A stretch of 22,079 bases of DNA from JBBPYR01 sp038199755 (lineage in GTDB: Bacteria > Chloroflexota > Ktedonobacteria > Ktedonobacterales > Ktedonobacteraceae), in NCBI GenBank assembly GCA_038199755.1, contig JBBPYR010000295.1:1-22079 (forward strand), given 5' to 3'. This document shows, in pieces, positions 1 through 8,175 of the stretch (within the stretch, counting starts at the first letter, position 1; the number at the start of each line of letters is the position of its first letter). The position numbers and the translations under genes were made by a program. The notes below the pieces were generated by a model. The model ran no database searches. It was not told the origin of the DNA and saw nothing but the letters and a program-made list of their open reading frames with translations.

Positions 1-13
1 CAACGGGTTTTTC

Positions 14-1183
14 TTATCCTAATCTCTCGATAATCATGCCGTTGGCCATGCCGCCGCCTTCGCAGATGGTCTGCAGGCCGTAGCGACCACCAGTGCGTTC
101 TAGCTCGTTGAGCAGGACGGTGGTCAGGCGCGCACCGGATGCTCCGAGGGGATGGCCGATAGCGACCGCGCCGCCATTGACGTTCACCTTGCTCAGTGGC
201 ATGCCGATCTCGTGCTGCCATGCCAGCACAACACTAGCAAAGGCTTCGTTAATCTCGACAAGATCAATCTGCTCAATCGACAGATTCGCCTTCGCCAGAG
301 CCTTGTGTGAGGCTGGAATTGGCGCGGTGAGCATAAGGATAGGATCGTCACCTGCTAGCGAGAAGGAGACAAAACGCGCACGTGGCTTGAGGCCGAGTTT
401 GTCCGCCGTCTCACGCGCCATAATCAGCACAGCCGCCGCGCCATCGCTGATCTGCGAGGAATTACCCGCTGTAATCAGCCCATCGGCTTTGAAGGCAGGT
501 TTGAGGCTGCCCAGTTTCTCAATACTCGTATCGGCACGAATGCCCTCATCCAGCGCAAATAGACTGGTTGTGCCATCTTCATTCTTGACAGGAATGGGCA
601 CAATCTGCGATTGAAAACGACCCTCGGCAGTGGCCCTGGCCGCACGTTGATGGCTTTCGAGGCTATAGGCATCGAGATCGCTGCGACTCATCTCCCACTT
701 GCGAGCGATCAAGTCCGCGCTAATGCCCTGATGAACCAGGCCATTGTGATAACGCTCAATCATCATCGGGCCAAACGGCGCACCACCCTGCGCAGAGGCT
801 CCCATTGGTACGCGCGTCATCACCTCAACACCACAGCCAATAGCGATATCATACGCACCACTAATGACGCCCTGTGCCGCAAAATGGATCGCCTGCTGAC
901 TAGAACCACACTGACGATCAACCGTCGTTCCAGGAACGGATTCGGGGAAGCCTGCCGCCAATACAGCGTTACGCGCAACATTATACGCCTGCTCACCCAC
1001 CTGGCTCACGCAACCCGCAATCACATCATCTATCAATGCGGGATCAATCCCTGTCCGCTGCACCAGAGCCTGGAGCGTCTGCGCCAACAAATCGACTGGA
1101 TGCCAGTCTTTCAACTTACCATTTCTACGCCCTACTGGGGTACGCACTGCATCGACAATAACAGCTTCTCTCAATGTTGCCAT
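14..1183 (-). CDS. Acetyl-CoA acetyltransferase (thiolase family)
   Basis: A 389-aa thiolase, full length for the family. It should catalyse thiolytic cleavage or Claisen condensation of acyl-CoAs in fatty-acid or acetoacetyl-CoA metabolism in the cytoplasm. The acyl-accepting cysteine is C92 in VDRQCGSS; the C-terminal catalytic pair is H344 in GGAVAIGHPLGASGAR and C374 in CEGGGMANG. The ATG at 1183 is preceded by an AAGGA-type Shine-Dalgarno about 9 nt upstream. The upstream side faces a hairpin and what was once the divergent promoter region of an amino-acid permease. A perfect 10-bp palindrome TCACATGTGA (1260-1269) in this region could be an operator, but this is unproven. Whether it is biosynthetic or degradative cannot be told from sequence alone; CoA ligase at 16323 is the nearest related function. 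Confidence 0.95.
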   Translation of the reverse strand: MATLREAVIVDAVRTPVGRRNGKLKDWHPVDLLAQTLQALVQRTGIDPALIDDVIAGCVSQVGEQAYNVARNAVLAAGFPESVPGTTVDRQCGSSQQAIHFAAQGVISGAYDIAIGCGVEVMTRVPMGASAQGGAPFGPMMIERYHNGLVHQGISADLIARKWEMSRSDLDAYSLESHQRAARATAEGRFQSQIVPIPVKNEDGTTSLFALDEGIRADTSIEKLGSLKPAFKADGLITAGNSSQISDGAAAVLIMARETADKLGLKPRARFVSFSLAGDDPILMLTAPIPASHKALAKANLSIEQIDLVEINEAFASVVLAWQHEIGMPLSKVNVNGGAVAIGHPLGASGARLTTVLLNELERTGGRYGLQTICEGGGMANGMIIERLG

Positions 1184-1266
1184 GAAAAGTTATCCTTCCT
1201 GGAATGAAAAAGATGTGACGCTCTTCCTGCTGACTACCTCGTCTTTAGGTAATAGTAAGTCACATG

Positions 1267-1410
1267 TGAACGAGTTGATACAAGGGCGAGGGCACCCGCG
1301 AGGGGATGCCCTCGTACTCAACAAGCGTCATGACTTTCTCCTACAAAATATGGTACACTTGCCATAGCACTTGTACACATCCTCTATCATCCTCTTTCGA
1401 CACTTTTGTA
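1267..1410 (+). repeat. Direct repeat copy 1: hairpin plus orphan permease leader
   Basis: Copy 1 of a compound direct repeat whose other copy is at 8112-8330. It contains a hairpin (1274-1322) and then 75 bases (1336-1410) identical to 8256-8330; a few bases before that also match with one difference. In copy 2 this leader leads straight into a Shine-Dalgarno and the start of an amino-acid permease. In copy 1 a similar purine-rich Shine-Dalgarno-like stretch follows (GGAAGAGG, 1411-1418), but no permease: the reading frame stops almost at once. I infer that copy 1 is a duplicated, orphaned permease upstream region marking the left edge of the accessory island. Confidence 0.85.
1274..1322. 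repeat. GC-rich hairpin repeat (loop orientation A)
   Basis: Imperfect inverted repeat. The core stem is GAGGGCA/TGCCCTC with outer GTTGA.../...TCAAC arms, around a loop reading CCCGCGAGGGGA. The related hairpin at 8119-8166 has nearly the same stem, but its loop is the reverse complement. It could act as a terminator or be a REP-like palindromic repeat; it sits upstream of the thiolase rather than downstream of a gene, which favours a dispersed repeat. Confidence 0.7.
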
Positions 1411-1434
1411 GGAAGAGGTATTTGCTGTAAATAG

Positions 1435-2118
1435 TCACGATAATACAGCGCACACCCGTTTCTCATAATTTTCTATGATGTGCTTGAGAAGGTCTAATAT
1501 TTTCAATCTCTCACCCTGGTTTAACCGCGCAGGGACATCGCGTTCATTATACTTAGCATGACGGTCACCGCGATATTGTGATTGGTCAGCTACAATAGGT
1601 TTAAGGTCTTGTATACCAAGTTCGGAACACGCTTTATTACGGTTCCCAAACTTTTTCTCTAGACGTTCTACCATCTTGTATGCAACAGGGCGAGGGTTAG
1701 GAACAGCCAGCACTTCTGTGTAAAAATCAAGCAGATCACAATAAATGGGATCAACACTAGCCCAATGAATTTTTTGCTGTATTTCTTCCACGCTTGGCAC
1801 AGGAACACTAATACTGTAGTTTATTAGTAATGCCGTTGCGAACCTTTTTAGGTTAGGATATTTAACATCTGTTATCTCAAATGCGATAGCTCGACCATTG
1901 AATGATCCTAGCACGGTCAAAAGAGGGGAAATTTCACGTTGAAGTTGCTCTAGGAGAGCAGCCTCCTCCTCAACCGGTACTTTTGTATGGGGTATTGCCG
2001 TTACTATCTCTTTATCCAATTTAATAGAAAAACTTGGAAGATTTTCTGCTAGAACGTCATAAGACAGGGTAGGTGCTGGATTCAGTTTCCCTTCAATCCG
2101 CATGATGTATTCTGACAA
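1435..2118 (-). CDS. Hypothetical protein, 227 aa, accessory-island gene
   Basis: Unrecognised soluble protein of 227 aa with no signal peptide or membrane segment. The TTG start at 2118 is chosen because a strong AAGGGAGG Shine-Dalgarno lies 9 nt upstream; the next ATG (2103) would be 24 nt away. The C-terminal third is charged and probably helical, with the stretch SQYRGDRHAKYNERDVP that loosely recalls the R...H signature of HEPN-like RNases, but the spacing is not canonical, so I do not assign it. Base composition is AT-richer than the thiolase next door and its 3' end lies 25 bp from the orphan permease leader, so it belongs to the inserted island. A role in defence is possible only by association with the RM genes. 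Confidence 0.75.
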   Translation of the reverse strand: MSEYIMRIEGKLNPAPTLSYDVLAENLPSFSIKLDKEIVTAIPHTKVPVEEEAALLEQLQREISPLLTVLGSFNGRAIAFEITDVKYPNLKRFATALLINYSISVPVPSVEEIQQKIHWASVDPIYCDLLDFYTEVLAVPNPRPVAYKMVERLEKKFGNRNKACSELGIQDLKPIVADQSQYRGDRHAKYNERDVPARLNQGERLKILDLLKHIIENYEKRVCAVLS

Positions 2119-2328
2119 TCTTACATACCTCCCTTCAACTTACGCTCATCTAGAACCTCATAAACCATGTTATGGGAAAAAGGAGTAACATGATTATTCT
2201 TTTCTAAAAGAGATATTAGCTTCATTTAGAAGTCGACGCAAGTCAGATAGGAGGTACAGCCCCACTAACTGGTGGAATAAGAAGGGAGGCTTGAAAAAAA
2301 GGACGGTTTTTGGCATGGTGTGTTTATG

Positions 2329-2895
2329 CAAAATAAAACATGCAAGCCAATGCAACAGTCAGATCAATATTGTCCCAATCTGGCGGGTAGCGCAAGAGGC
2401 CACATCGGAGAGGGCAACATTCGCATTCATGATCGCAAACGAGAACGCTATCGGTGTAGCCTGTGTAAACAGACGGCTCACGTGCTCAGCGAGGAACTAT
2501 GCTGGAAGGACTGCGCAAGCCGACGGAACTGATTGTGATTGTAGTGACGTTGACGTTGCCATGGCTGTCCTCTCCAAGCCATTGTCCATGCGTTTCGGTT
2601 GGATGAACGAACCGTGGCCAGTTGGCGGGATCGAGCGGGAAAGTAGTGTCAGCTGGTCCATCAGGCGGTGGTTGAGCAAGGGCAGGTCGCAACCACTCAG
2701 GTGCAAGCCGATGAGATACGAGCTAAAGGGCGTAAGCTGATTGCCTGGATGGGTTGGGCGATTGATGCCAGCAGTCGCCTATGGATGGCCGGAGTTGTGA
2801 GTACTCGTCACGATCGCCGCTTGGCCGATCGCTTGCTCCGGCAGGTTCGCCGAGGGTGTCAAGCCGAGCATGCGCTGCTGGTGTGTACCAGATAG
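2329..2895 (+). pseudogene. Decayed IS1-like transposase fragment
   Basis: Remnant of an IS1-type transposase. The N-terminal zinc-finger-like part is readable (YCPNLAGSARGHIGEGNIRI, then RYRCSLCKQT), followed in another frame by LRKPTELIVIVVTL, and then a third piece starting near 2668 (VEQGQVATTQVQADEIRAKG ... WMAGVVSTRHDR). At least two frameshifts and internal stops interrupt the frame. The protein ends abruptly after ALLVCTR, well before the expected C-terminal half of the DDE domain, so the 3' part of the element is deleted. It shows that the island has been a landing place for insertion sequences. No terminal inverted repeats could be recognised. Confidence 0.75.
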
Positions 2896-3085
2896 GAAAA
2901 GACTGCATTAAATTCTAAACTATTTCGTACAATATTCCTTTAGTCGGCATGGAACATGTTTTTGAGGCTAAACAACTACAGATTTTTTCAACTACCAAAG
3001 GTTTAACCTTTTTGTAAGCTTTAGCGTTTAGCATAAATGGGCTCTCCTATAATGTGGTTATGAGTTGCCGTTTACTCATAGAAAA

Positions 3086-3164
3086 GCATAGCAATTGCTA
3101 TGCCGCTGGGTTGATGTTCAAGTACATATGTGCTAGAATTCAGCACAGAAGGATTCACTTGAAC
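3086..3164. promoter_or_regulatory. Palindromes upstream of the RM genes
   Basis: The 324-bp gap 2896-3219 holds no gene. It contains a perfect 18-bp palindrome GCATAGCAA/TTGCTATGC (3086-3103) and a nested inverted repeat: outer arms GTTCAAGT (3116-3123) and ACTTGAAC (3157-3164), inner arms TGTGCT and AGCACA (3130-3135, 3142-3147). A TATAAT hexamer lies at 3048-3053 without a good -35 box. A short AAAGGT/ACCTTT stem followed by T residues lies near 2997-3012. These structures lie 55-135 bp before the methylase start and are good candidates for operator or attenuator sites of the RM operon; no separate controller (C) protein gene is visible. Confidence 0.5.
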
Positions 3165-3219
3165 CTATGTCTGTCACAATCTTACGTGTATCCTAATCTA
3201 ATAGAAGGGCAGAGATCAC

Positions 3220-6200
3220 ATGAACAGTAATGCCCAACTCAGTGAGCAAGCTGAATCTTCTCGTTCATTCTTGAATGAGGCTTATGAAAGCCTTGGATAT
3301 CAAGATGGCGTACTACTTAATGCAGTTGCCTCCCCCACCTCTATAAGTGAAACTGAAGAATGGTTAGAAAAAGGTGATTGGCTCGCTCTTGCTAAAAATG
3401 TCGGTGCGGATAAAATCTTATTTGTTAATAACGATCCTGTGGTTGTCTTTTATGAATTTCAGAGTATTCCGAGCCAAGAAGAACAACTCGATGCTTTCAG
3501 ACGTGTTTGGTGCATGGCTCGTCCACAATGCCTCTTTATGGCACTTCCTGGTGAACTTCGAGTATATAGTCTTAATCAGCCTCCATCAAAAAATATCGAA
3601 GATTGGAAAAAGATTAAACCACTTGATATTGTGCGTCGTGTGACCCAGGTTGCCGATAAATTACGCGATTATCGTCGTGAACAAATTGAAACTGGCCGCC
3701 TCTTTGCTGATGGTCGTTTTGGTGACATCAATCAACGTGCAGATAAACGTTTAATTCAAGATTTGAAGACTGTTCGTCAGTCACTATTAATGGCTGGACT
3801 TAATCAAAAATATGTCCCATATGCTCATGCTCTAATAGGACGTTCTATTTTTATCCGCTATCTTGAGGATCGCGAGGTCTTGACGCCGTCTTATTTTGAA
3901 CAAGTTGCTGAGCAAAATCCTACTTGGCAACAAATTCTCTCTCAAGAGCCAGAAAAGCCAGAATTGACGCTTGATTGGAAGAAGCGTCGATATGACCGTG
4001 TACTACGAGACAAGGATTTTACCTACGCTCTCTTCAATCAGTTAGCCCAAGATTTCAACGGTGATATGTTTCCAAGAAATGAAACCGAAGAAAAAGTGGT
4101 CAACCAAACGCATCTTGACTTGCTTCGTGGTTTTTTGCTTGGTGATGCTAATCCATTTCAACCTAGTTTATTTTTCTGGGCATACGATTTCAAGATAATT
4201 CCTATTGAGCTCATAAGTAGTATCTATGAAGAGTTCTACCACGAAAATAACAGTGACGATGACAAAGGAACTCATTATACTCCCAGCGTACTCGTAGAAT
4301 ATATTCTTTCTCAAATTTTGACAGAAGAACGTTTAGTTGCTAATCCCAGAATACTTGATCCTGCTTGCGGCTCAGGTATATTCTTGGTAGAGTCTTTCCG
4401 TCGCATTGTTCGTTATAGAGTAAAGCAACAAGCACGGCTTCTAACATCAAACGAGTTACGAGAAATTCTCAGCAGTCAAATTGCAGGGATAGAGATAAAT
4501 GAAGAGGCTATTCGGATAGCAGCTTTTAGCCTCTATCTAGCTCTGCTACATTATCAAGCACCTCCAAATATTCTAGAACATAAGCGTCTACCAAATTTGA
4601 TTTATTTAGAAGGCAGTTCGCGAAATGAACACCATTATCATATCCTCTTTAGAAAAAATACTTTTGATCTAATGCCTTCTGAACGTGAGCAACTTGCAAG
4701 AAAATTAAAAGCGTCCAAAAGATTTATAGGGCGTTCTGTACTTGAAAGATTATTCAATTCTTCAGAAGTTTTACCATTAAGATCACATTCATTTGACATT
4801 ATTGTTGGTAATCCTCCCTGGGGATTTGAAGAAGGCTTAACCGCTATGATGCGAGCGTCTCAAAAACAAGCTCAAAGTTGGTGTAAAGTGTACGGTTGGT
4901 CTATCGGAGATAAAGAATTTTCGCAAGCCTTTATCGCGCGCACGTTGAGTCTACTCAAGATTGGAGGACAATGTGGTTTGTTGGTGTCAACTGGTATATT
5001 CTTTAAGCATCATGAAAATAGTCAAAGATTTCGGCAACGCTGGCTAGAAGAATGTACAATCAAAACAGTTGTCAACTTTGTCCATGTTCGCCATAGTTTC
5101 TTCAGTGCTGTTGCTCCATTTGCTTTTGTTCACTATGAAGCAAGTCCTGCCGATCTCTTACACCGAGTTCACTATTGGTCAGTAAAGAAAACCGAAATCA
5201 TTGACAAAGTTCAAGCTGTAATTCTGACTCTGTCTGATATTCGACAAGTTGAACAATACGACCTCAAACAGAATGATGCTCTCTGGAAAGTTTATTGGTA
5301 TGGCAATCATAGGGATGCAGCACTGATCAAGGCACTTAAACTCGATAAAACTTTGGCAGAGCTAAAGGATGAGAGAGGATGGCCGAACCCTGGAAGAGGC
5401 TTTGAAGGAGACTTTCCTACTGGAGATCACAATCCAAGTGGTTGGTTAAAGGAATATAGAGAACTACCTGTTCAACTATTTCAGAGATACGGATTTGTAA
5501 GAGGAGCTGATTTAGTAGGCGTCCCTGAGCAAGTACATCGGCGAGGAGATCGCGATATTTATAGTGGTTGGCGTCTCTTAGTTAAACGTGGAATAACTCA
5601 GGCTGGGGGTGTGAATGGACAAATAGAAGCCCGCCTTGATGATATTAGTTATTGCTTTCGGAACTCAATACACGGTGTTAGCTTGGTTGATGCCCAAGAT
5701 TGGGAACGTAAGATTCTGATTGGCATTTTATGGTCATCATTAGCAAGATACTATTTTTTCATGACTGCAAGCTCATGGGGAACGTGGCATCACGAAATCC
5801 ACCTTGAAGAAGTTTTAGGTTTACCTATTCGTTTCCCGAATGATCTAGAATTACGCAATAAGATTGTGTCTATAGTTGATAGGTTCCGCAAATGGATACC
5901 TAACGCTTTCAGTTCTTGGATGAATCTCGATCAAAAAGGTGATTTGGTAGTGCTTGAACGAGAGCTAGACGAAGCAATCTTTGATCTTTATGGACTGATT
6001 GAGCCAGAGCGTGATTTAATTCGCGATATGTGTGAGCTAGGACTTGATTTCTTTTACAAACACAAAGATAGTCACGCGGTTAAAGCCGTGAGAAGGTATC
6101 CTCTAAGTTCTCAGGGTGTAGCAAATGATCTTTCAGCAAATAGAGAAGAAGAGCAGGGTCTTGAGGGTTATCTCCATGCATTCCTTCAATTATGGAATCG

Positions 6201-6558
6201 CGAATTTGAAACTGATGGTGAATTACGTTGGCACATTATTCGCCCTGTCAATGTTCCAATGTTAGCAGTTGTATTTACAACTCAAACTAAAGGAGATGTG
6301 CTACCAGAACTAACATTAAGTGATGAGGAAGAATGGGTTTACTTGTTAAATCAGTGTGATAAGATACTTCTACAGCCAGTAAGCAGAAACATCTATATTG
6401 ATGGTATGGTTCGTGCGGTATCTGATACAGATATTATTGTAATAAAACGTAACGAGCAAAGACTTTGGACGCGTAGTCTAGCTCGTGAAGATGCTGAGGC
6501 TACACTCTTGCAAGCTATGCAATTGCAAGATGAGTACTCATATGGAAGTAGTAGATGA
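3220..6558 (+). CDS. Eco57I-type N6-adenine DNA methyltransferase (RM system)
   Basis: A 1112-aa DNA methyltransferase, transferring a methyl group from S-adenosylmethionine to adenine in DNA. Motif I is DPACGSG (residues 380-386) and the catalytic motif IV is NPPW (531-534); a YTPSVLVEYIL segment before motif I is typical of N6_Mtase/Eco57I enzymes. About 350 residues precede the methylase core, and about 500 follow it, presumably including the target-recognition region. I do not see a convincing PD-(D/E)XK site in the N-terminus, unlike true type IIG fusions. It overlaps the downstream nuclease gene by ATGA, so the two are probably translationally coupled. The gene is notably AT-rich compared with the metabolic backbone, consistent with horizontal transfer. 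BREX PglX is an alternative family, but no BREX partners are present. Confidence 0.9.
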   Translation: MNSNAQLSEQAESSRSFLNEAYESLGYQDGVLLNAVASPTSISETEEWLEKGDWLALAKNVGADKILFVNNDPVVVFYEFQSIPSQEEQLDAFRRVWCMARPQCLFMALPGELRVYSLNQPPSKNIEDWKKIKPLDIVRRVTQVADKLRDYRREQIETGRLFADGRFGDINQRADKRLIQDLKTVRQSLLMAGLNQKYVPYAHALIGRSIFIRYLEDREVLTPSYFEQVAEQNPTWQQILSQEPEKPELTLDWKKRRYDRVLRDKDFTYALFNQLAQDFNGDMFPRNETEEKVVNQTHLDLLRGFLLGDANPFQPSLFFWAYDFKIIPIELISSIYEEFYHENNSDDDKGTHYTPSVLVEYILSQILTEERLVANPRILDPACGSGIFLVESFRRIVRYRVKQQARLLTSNELREILSSQIAGIEINEEAIRIAAFSLYLALLHYQAPPNILEHKRLPNLIYLEGSSRNEHHYHILFRKNTFDLMPSEREQLARKLKASKRFIGRSVLERLFNSSEVLPLRSHSFDIIVGNPPWGFEEGLTAMMRASQKQAQSWCKVYGWSIGDKEFSQAFIARTLSLLKIGGQCGLLVSTGIFFKHHENSQRFRQRWLEECTIKTVVNFVHVRHSFFSAVAPFAFVHYEASPADLLHRVHYWSVKKTEIIDKVQAVILTLSDIRQVEQYDLKQNDALWKVYWYGNHRDAALIKALKLDKTLAELKDERGWPNPGRGFEGDFPTGDHNPSGWLKEYRELPVQLFQRYGFVRGADLVGVPEQVHRRGDRDIYSGWRLLVKRGITQAGGVNGQIEARLDDISYCFRNSIHGVSLVDAQDWERKILIGILWSSLARYYFFMTASSWGTWHHEIHLEEVLGLPIRFPNDLELRNKIVSIVDRFRKWIPNAFSSWMNLDQKGDLVVLERELDEAIFDLYGLIEPERDLIRDMCELGLDFFYKHKDSHAVKAVRRYPLSSQGVANDLSANREEEQGLEGYLHAFLQLWNREFETDGELRWHIIRPVNVPMLAVVFTTQTKGDVLPELTLSDEEEWVYLLNQCDKILLQPVSRNIYIDGMVRAVSDTDIIVIKRNEQRLWTRSLAREDAEATLLQAMQLQDEYSYGSSR

Positions 6559-7313
6559 GTCAACCTCATATTTCGCATTTAAGTATATGGGAAAGACACG
6601 AAAGCCGTGTTATAGAAGTGCTCTTAGCCGCTCTGGCTATTCTTCAAAGCAAAGTAGGTTTAGCTCTATCTGAAATTGACCTGAATAGGGAGCTATATTT
6701 CTGTCTGCTTGAAGCAAATAGGCAGCAATGGGCTTTAGGAAATGGTTTTGATCATCCACCCATAAGTGATGCTAAGAATCCACCCTACCCAGATGATGAA
6801 GAACGAGCAAGACGTGAGAGAAAAATACCAGATTTTCAATGGGGCTTTATTGATCATACGGCACTCGATCCAAGACATAGTGCTCGTCACTTTGTAATCG
6901 AGTGTAAACGTCTAGGTATGCCAGCTCGTGCGGATTGGGTGCTGAACGAAAACTATGTTCAAAATGGGATACTTCGCTTTATGACAGTGGAGCATGGATA
7001 TGCAAAAGGTGAGAAATCAGGTGCAATGGTCGGCTATATACAAAATATGGAATTTAAGGATATTTTGAAAGAAGTGAATATCGCTGCAAACATAGCATTA
7101 ATTCCTCAGCTTACTTTATCAAAAAAAATCTGGCTCAAACAAGGAACTTATAATCTTGAACATATGATAACACGCCCTTTTTCACAATCACCATTCTTGC
7201 TGATACATTTCTGGATAGACTTACGAAATTGTTACATTACCTCATCTACTCAGTTCTTATTAGACAGAACTACTCAGCAAGACTTAGATAAGTCCAAGTC
7301 AAATATGAAATAG
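6555..7313 (+). CDS. PD-(D/E)XK restriction endonuclease partner
   Basis: A 252-aa protein whose start overlaps the methylase stop by four bases, with GGAAG about 6 nt upstream. It carries a clear PD-(D/E)XK nuclease signature: P92-D93 in RKIPDFQWG, then E116-C-K118 in HFVIECKRLG, a 22-residue spacing that fits the fold. I infer that it is the cleaving subunit of the RM system; it may depend on the large methylase for DNA recognition because it is small. No family name is recognised. The tail (TTQQDLDKSKSNMK) is hydrophilic and the frame is intact. It could alternatively be a Mrr-like or Vsr-like nuclease, but the overlap with a methylase favours restriction. Confidence 0.8.
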   Translation: MSQPHISHLSIWERHESRVIEVLLAALAILQSKVGLALSEIDLNRELYFCLLEANRQQWALGNGFDHPPISDAKNPPYPDDEERARRERKIPDFQWGFIDHTALDPRHSARHFVIECKRLGMPARADWVLNENYVQNGILRFMTVEHGYAKGEKSGAMVGYIQNMEFKDILKEVNIAANIALIPQLTLSKKIWLKQGTYNLEHMITRPFSQSPFLLIHFWIDLRNCYITSSTQFLLDRTTQQDLDKSKSNMK

Positions 7314-7485
7314 AATAAAAGATAACTTGTAACAATCCAGGTGGGCTAGAAATCAGGTGAAACTGATGACAGAGTGGGGTCTTTCACGAGAGCTACAAAT
7401 TCTCTACTGCATTAGTACTTCTATCAACTTCGCATAATAAAGCTTGTAAGTCATGAGGAGTTTTGAACTTCGATCTACTGCTCCT

Positions 7486-7709
7486 CACATTCCGCAGTTA
7501 GGAAAATGACTTTTCAGGTTATTATAAAGCGTAATCACTGATGCATTTTCTGCTAGTTTTACATGTTTTAGTATTAGCGACGCAAATAGAAGACAGGAAT
7601 ATTCGTTCTAATTCTTGACACCTTTAGCTACTCGGATAATCCTGTAAAAAAGTAAAAGATGCAAGAATGAATATTCAGAAAAGTGTTTTCTCAAACTGCG
7701 GAATTTGGG
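7486..7709. mobile_element. MITE-like element with 8-bp direct repeats
   Basis: The gap 7314-7722 has no gene. Within it a 224-bp segment has related inverted ends: the left end carries ATTCCGCAGTT then GAAAA and ACTTTTC, and the right end has the same blocks inverted (GAAAAGT ... AACTGCGGAAT). It is flanked by the octamer CTGCTCCT in direct orientation at 7478-7485 and 7710-7717, consistent with an 8-bp target-site duplication. The interior is AT-rich and non-coding. No autonomous parent is in the window; the family of the mobilising transposase is unknown. The exact outer limits are uncertain by 2-3 bases because the two ends differ slightly. Confidence 0.65.
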
Positions 7710-7722
7710 CTGCTCCTGGGGG

Positions 7723-7926
7723 TTAGTGACTTTTGGGGAACCCGCTATCTGCTTCTATTTGGGTTACGCGGTTTTCAAGTTTCTTATAATGCTCAACCAT
7801 AACATTTTGTACTTTATCAACCGACTCTTGTACTTTATCTAATTTCGTACTTGGCCGCTTCTCTGCTGCTTCCACCTCTTCACGAACTACTTTTCTCATT
7901 TGTTCTAAAAGCGTTGCCTCTGCCAT
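7723..7926 (-). CDS. Small coiled-coil protein, 67 aa
   Basis: Small, highly charged, predicted coiled-coil protein: MAEATLLEQMRKVV, then long heptad-like runs (KLDKVQESVDKVQNVM, YKKLENRVTQIE). The start at 7926 is preferred over an ATG at 8034 because the upstream stretch contains Cys-rich, unnatural-looking residues and palindromic DNA sites; neither start has a clear Shine-Dalgarno. Function unknown. Its promoter side contains the repeated GCAGAGACAA-type palindromes, so it may be autoregulated or controlled by a repressor elsewhere. It lies immediately beside the MITE and inside the bracketed island. Confidence 0.55.
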   Translation of the reverse strand: MAEATLLEQMRKVVREEVEAAEKRPSTKLDKVQESVDKVQNVMVEHYKKLENRVTQIEADSGFPKSH

Positions 7927-7960
7927 AGTTACTTGAGTATAGAAGGTTTCCCGTCTCCTA

Positions 7961-8030
7961 GCAAGAAACAAATTTGTCTCTGCACCACCACAACAAAACA
8001 GTAGTTCTAATTGTCTCTGCGCAGAGACAA
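7961..8030. promoter_or_regulatory. Paired palindromic sites upstream of the coiled-coil gene
   Basis: A perfect 20-bp palindrome at 8011-8030 (TTGTCTCTGC/GCAGAGACAA) and a near-perfect one at 7961-7983 (GCAAGAAACAAA and TTTGTCTCTGC). They share the half-site GCAGAGACAAA, with the half-sites facing opposite ways, and their centres are about 48 bp apart. Both lie upstream of the 7926 start. They look like binding sites for a dimeric regulator or a recombinase; this is inference. Confidence 0.55.
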
Positions 8031-8118
8031 ACATTTGTTACATTGCCGTGACTAGTAGCTACACCCTAACGTGTTCTGAACCTCAACCATAAAACAACAC
8101 TAGTGTTCTACTGAACGC

Positions 8119-8166
8119 GTGGATACAAGGGCGATGGCATCCCTCGCGGGTGCCCTCGTACCCAAC
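8119..8166. repeat. GC-rich hairpin repeat (loop orientation B)
   Basis: Counterpart of the hairpin at 1274-1322. The outer arms and stem are nearly the same (GATACAAGGGCGA ... TGCCCTCGTAC), but the loop reads TCCCTCGCGGG, which is the reverse complement of the loop in the other copy apart from one base. Loop inversion between two copies of a palindrome can arise by recombination between the arms. Confidence 0.65.
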
Positions 8167-8175
8167 AAGCATCCG

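Noticed and set aside
93..1207. Long plus-strand reading frames over the thiolase gene
   Set aside because: They are antisense shadows of a well-supported thiolase; their composition is not protein-like and no ribosome-binding site fits.
3220..6558. BREX PglX or DISARM methylase
   Set aside because: No PglZ, BrxC, BrxL, DrmA or other partner genes are nearby; only a small nuclease overlaps it, so an ordinary RM assignment is preferred.
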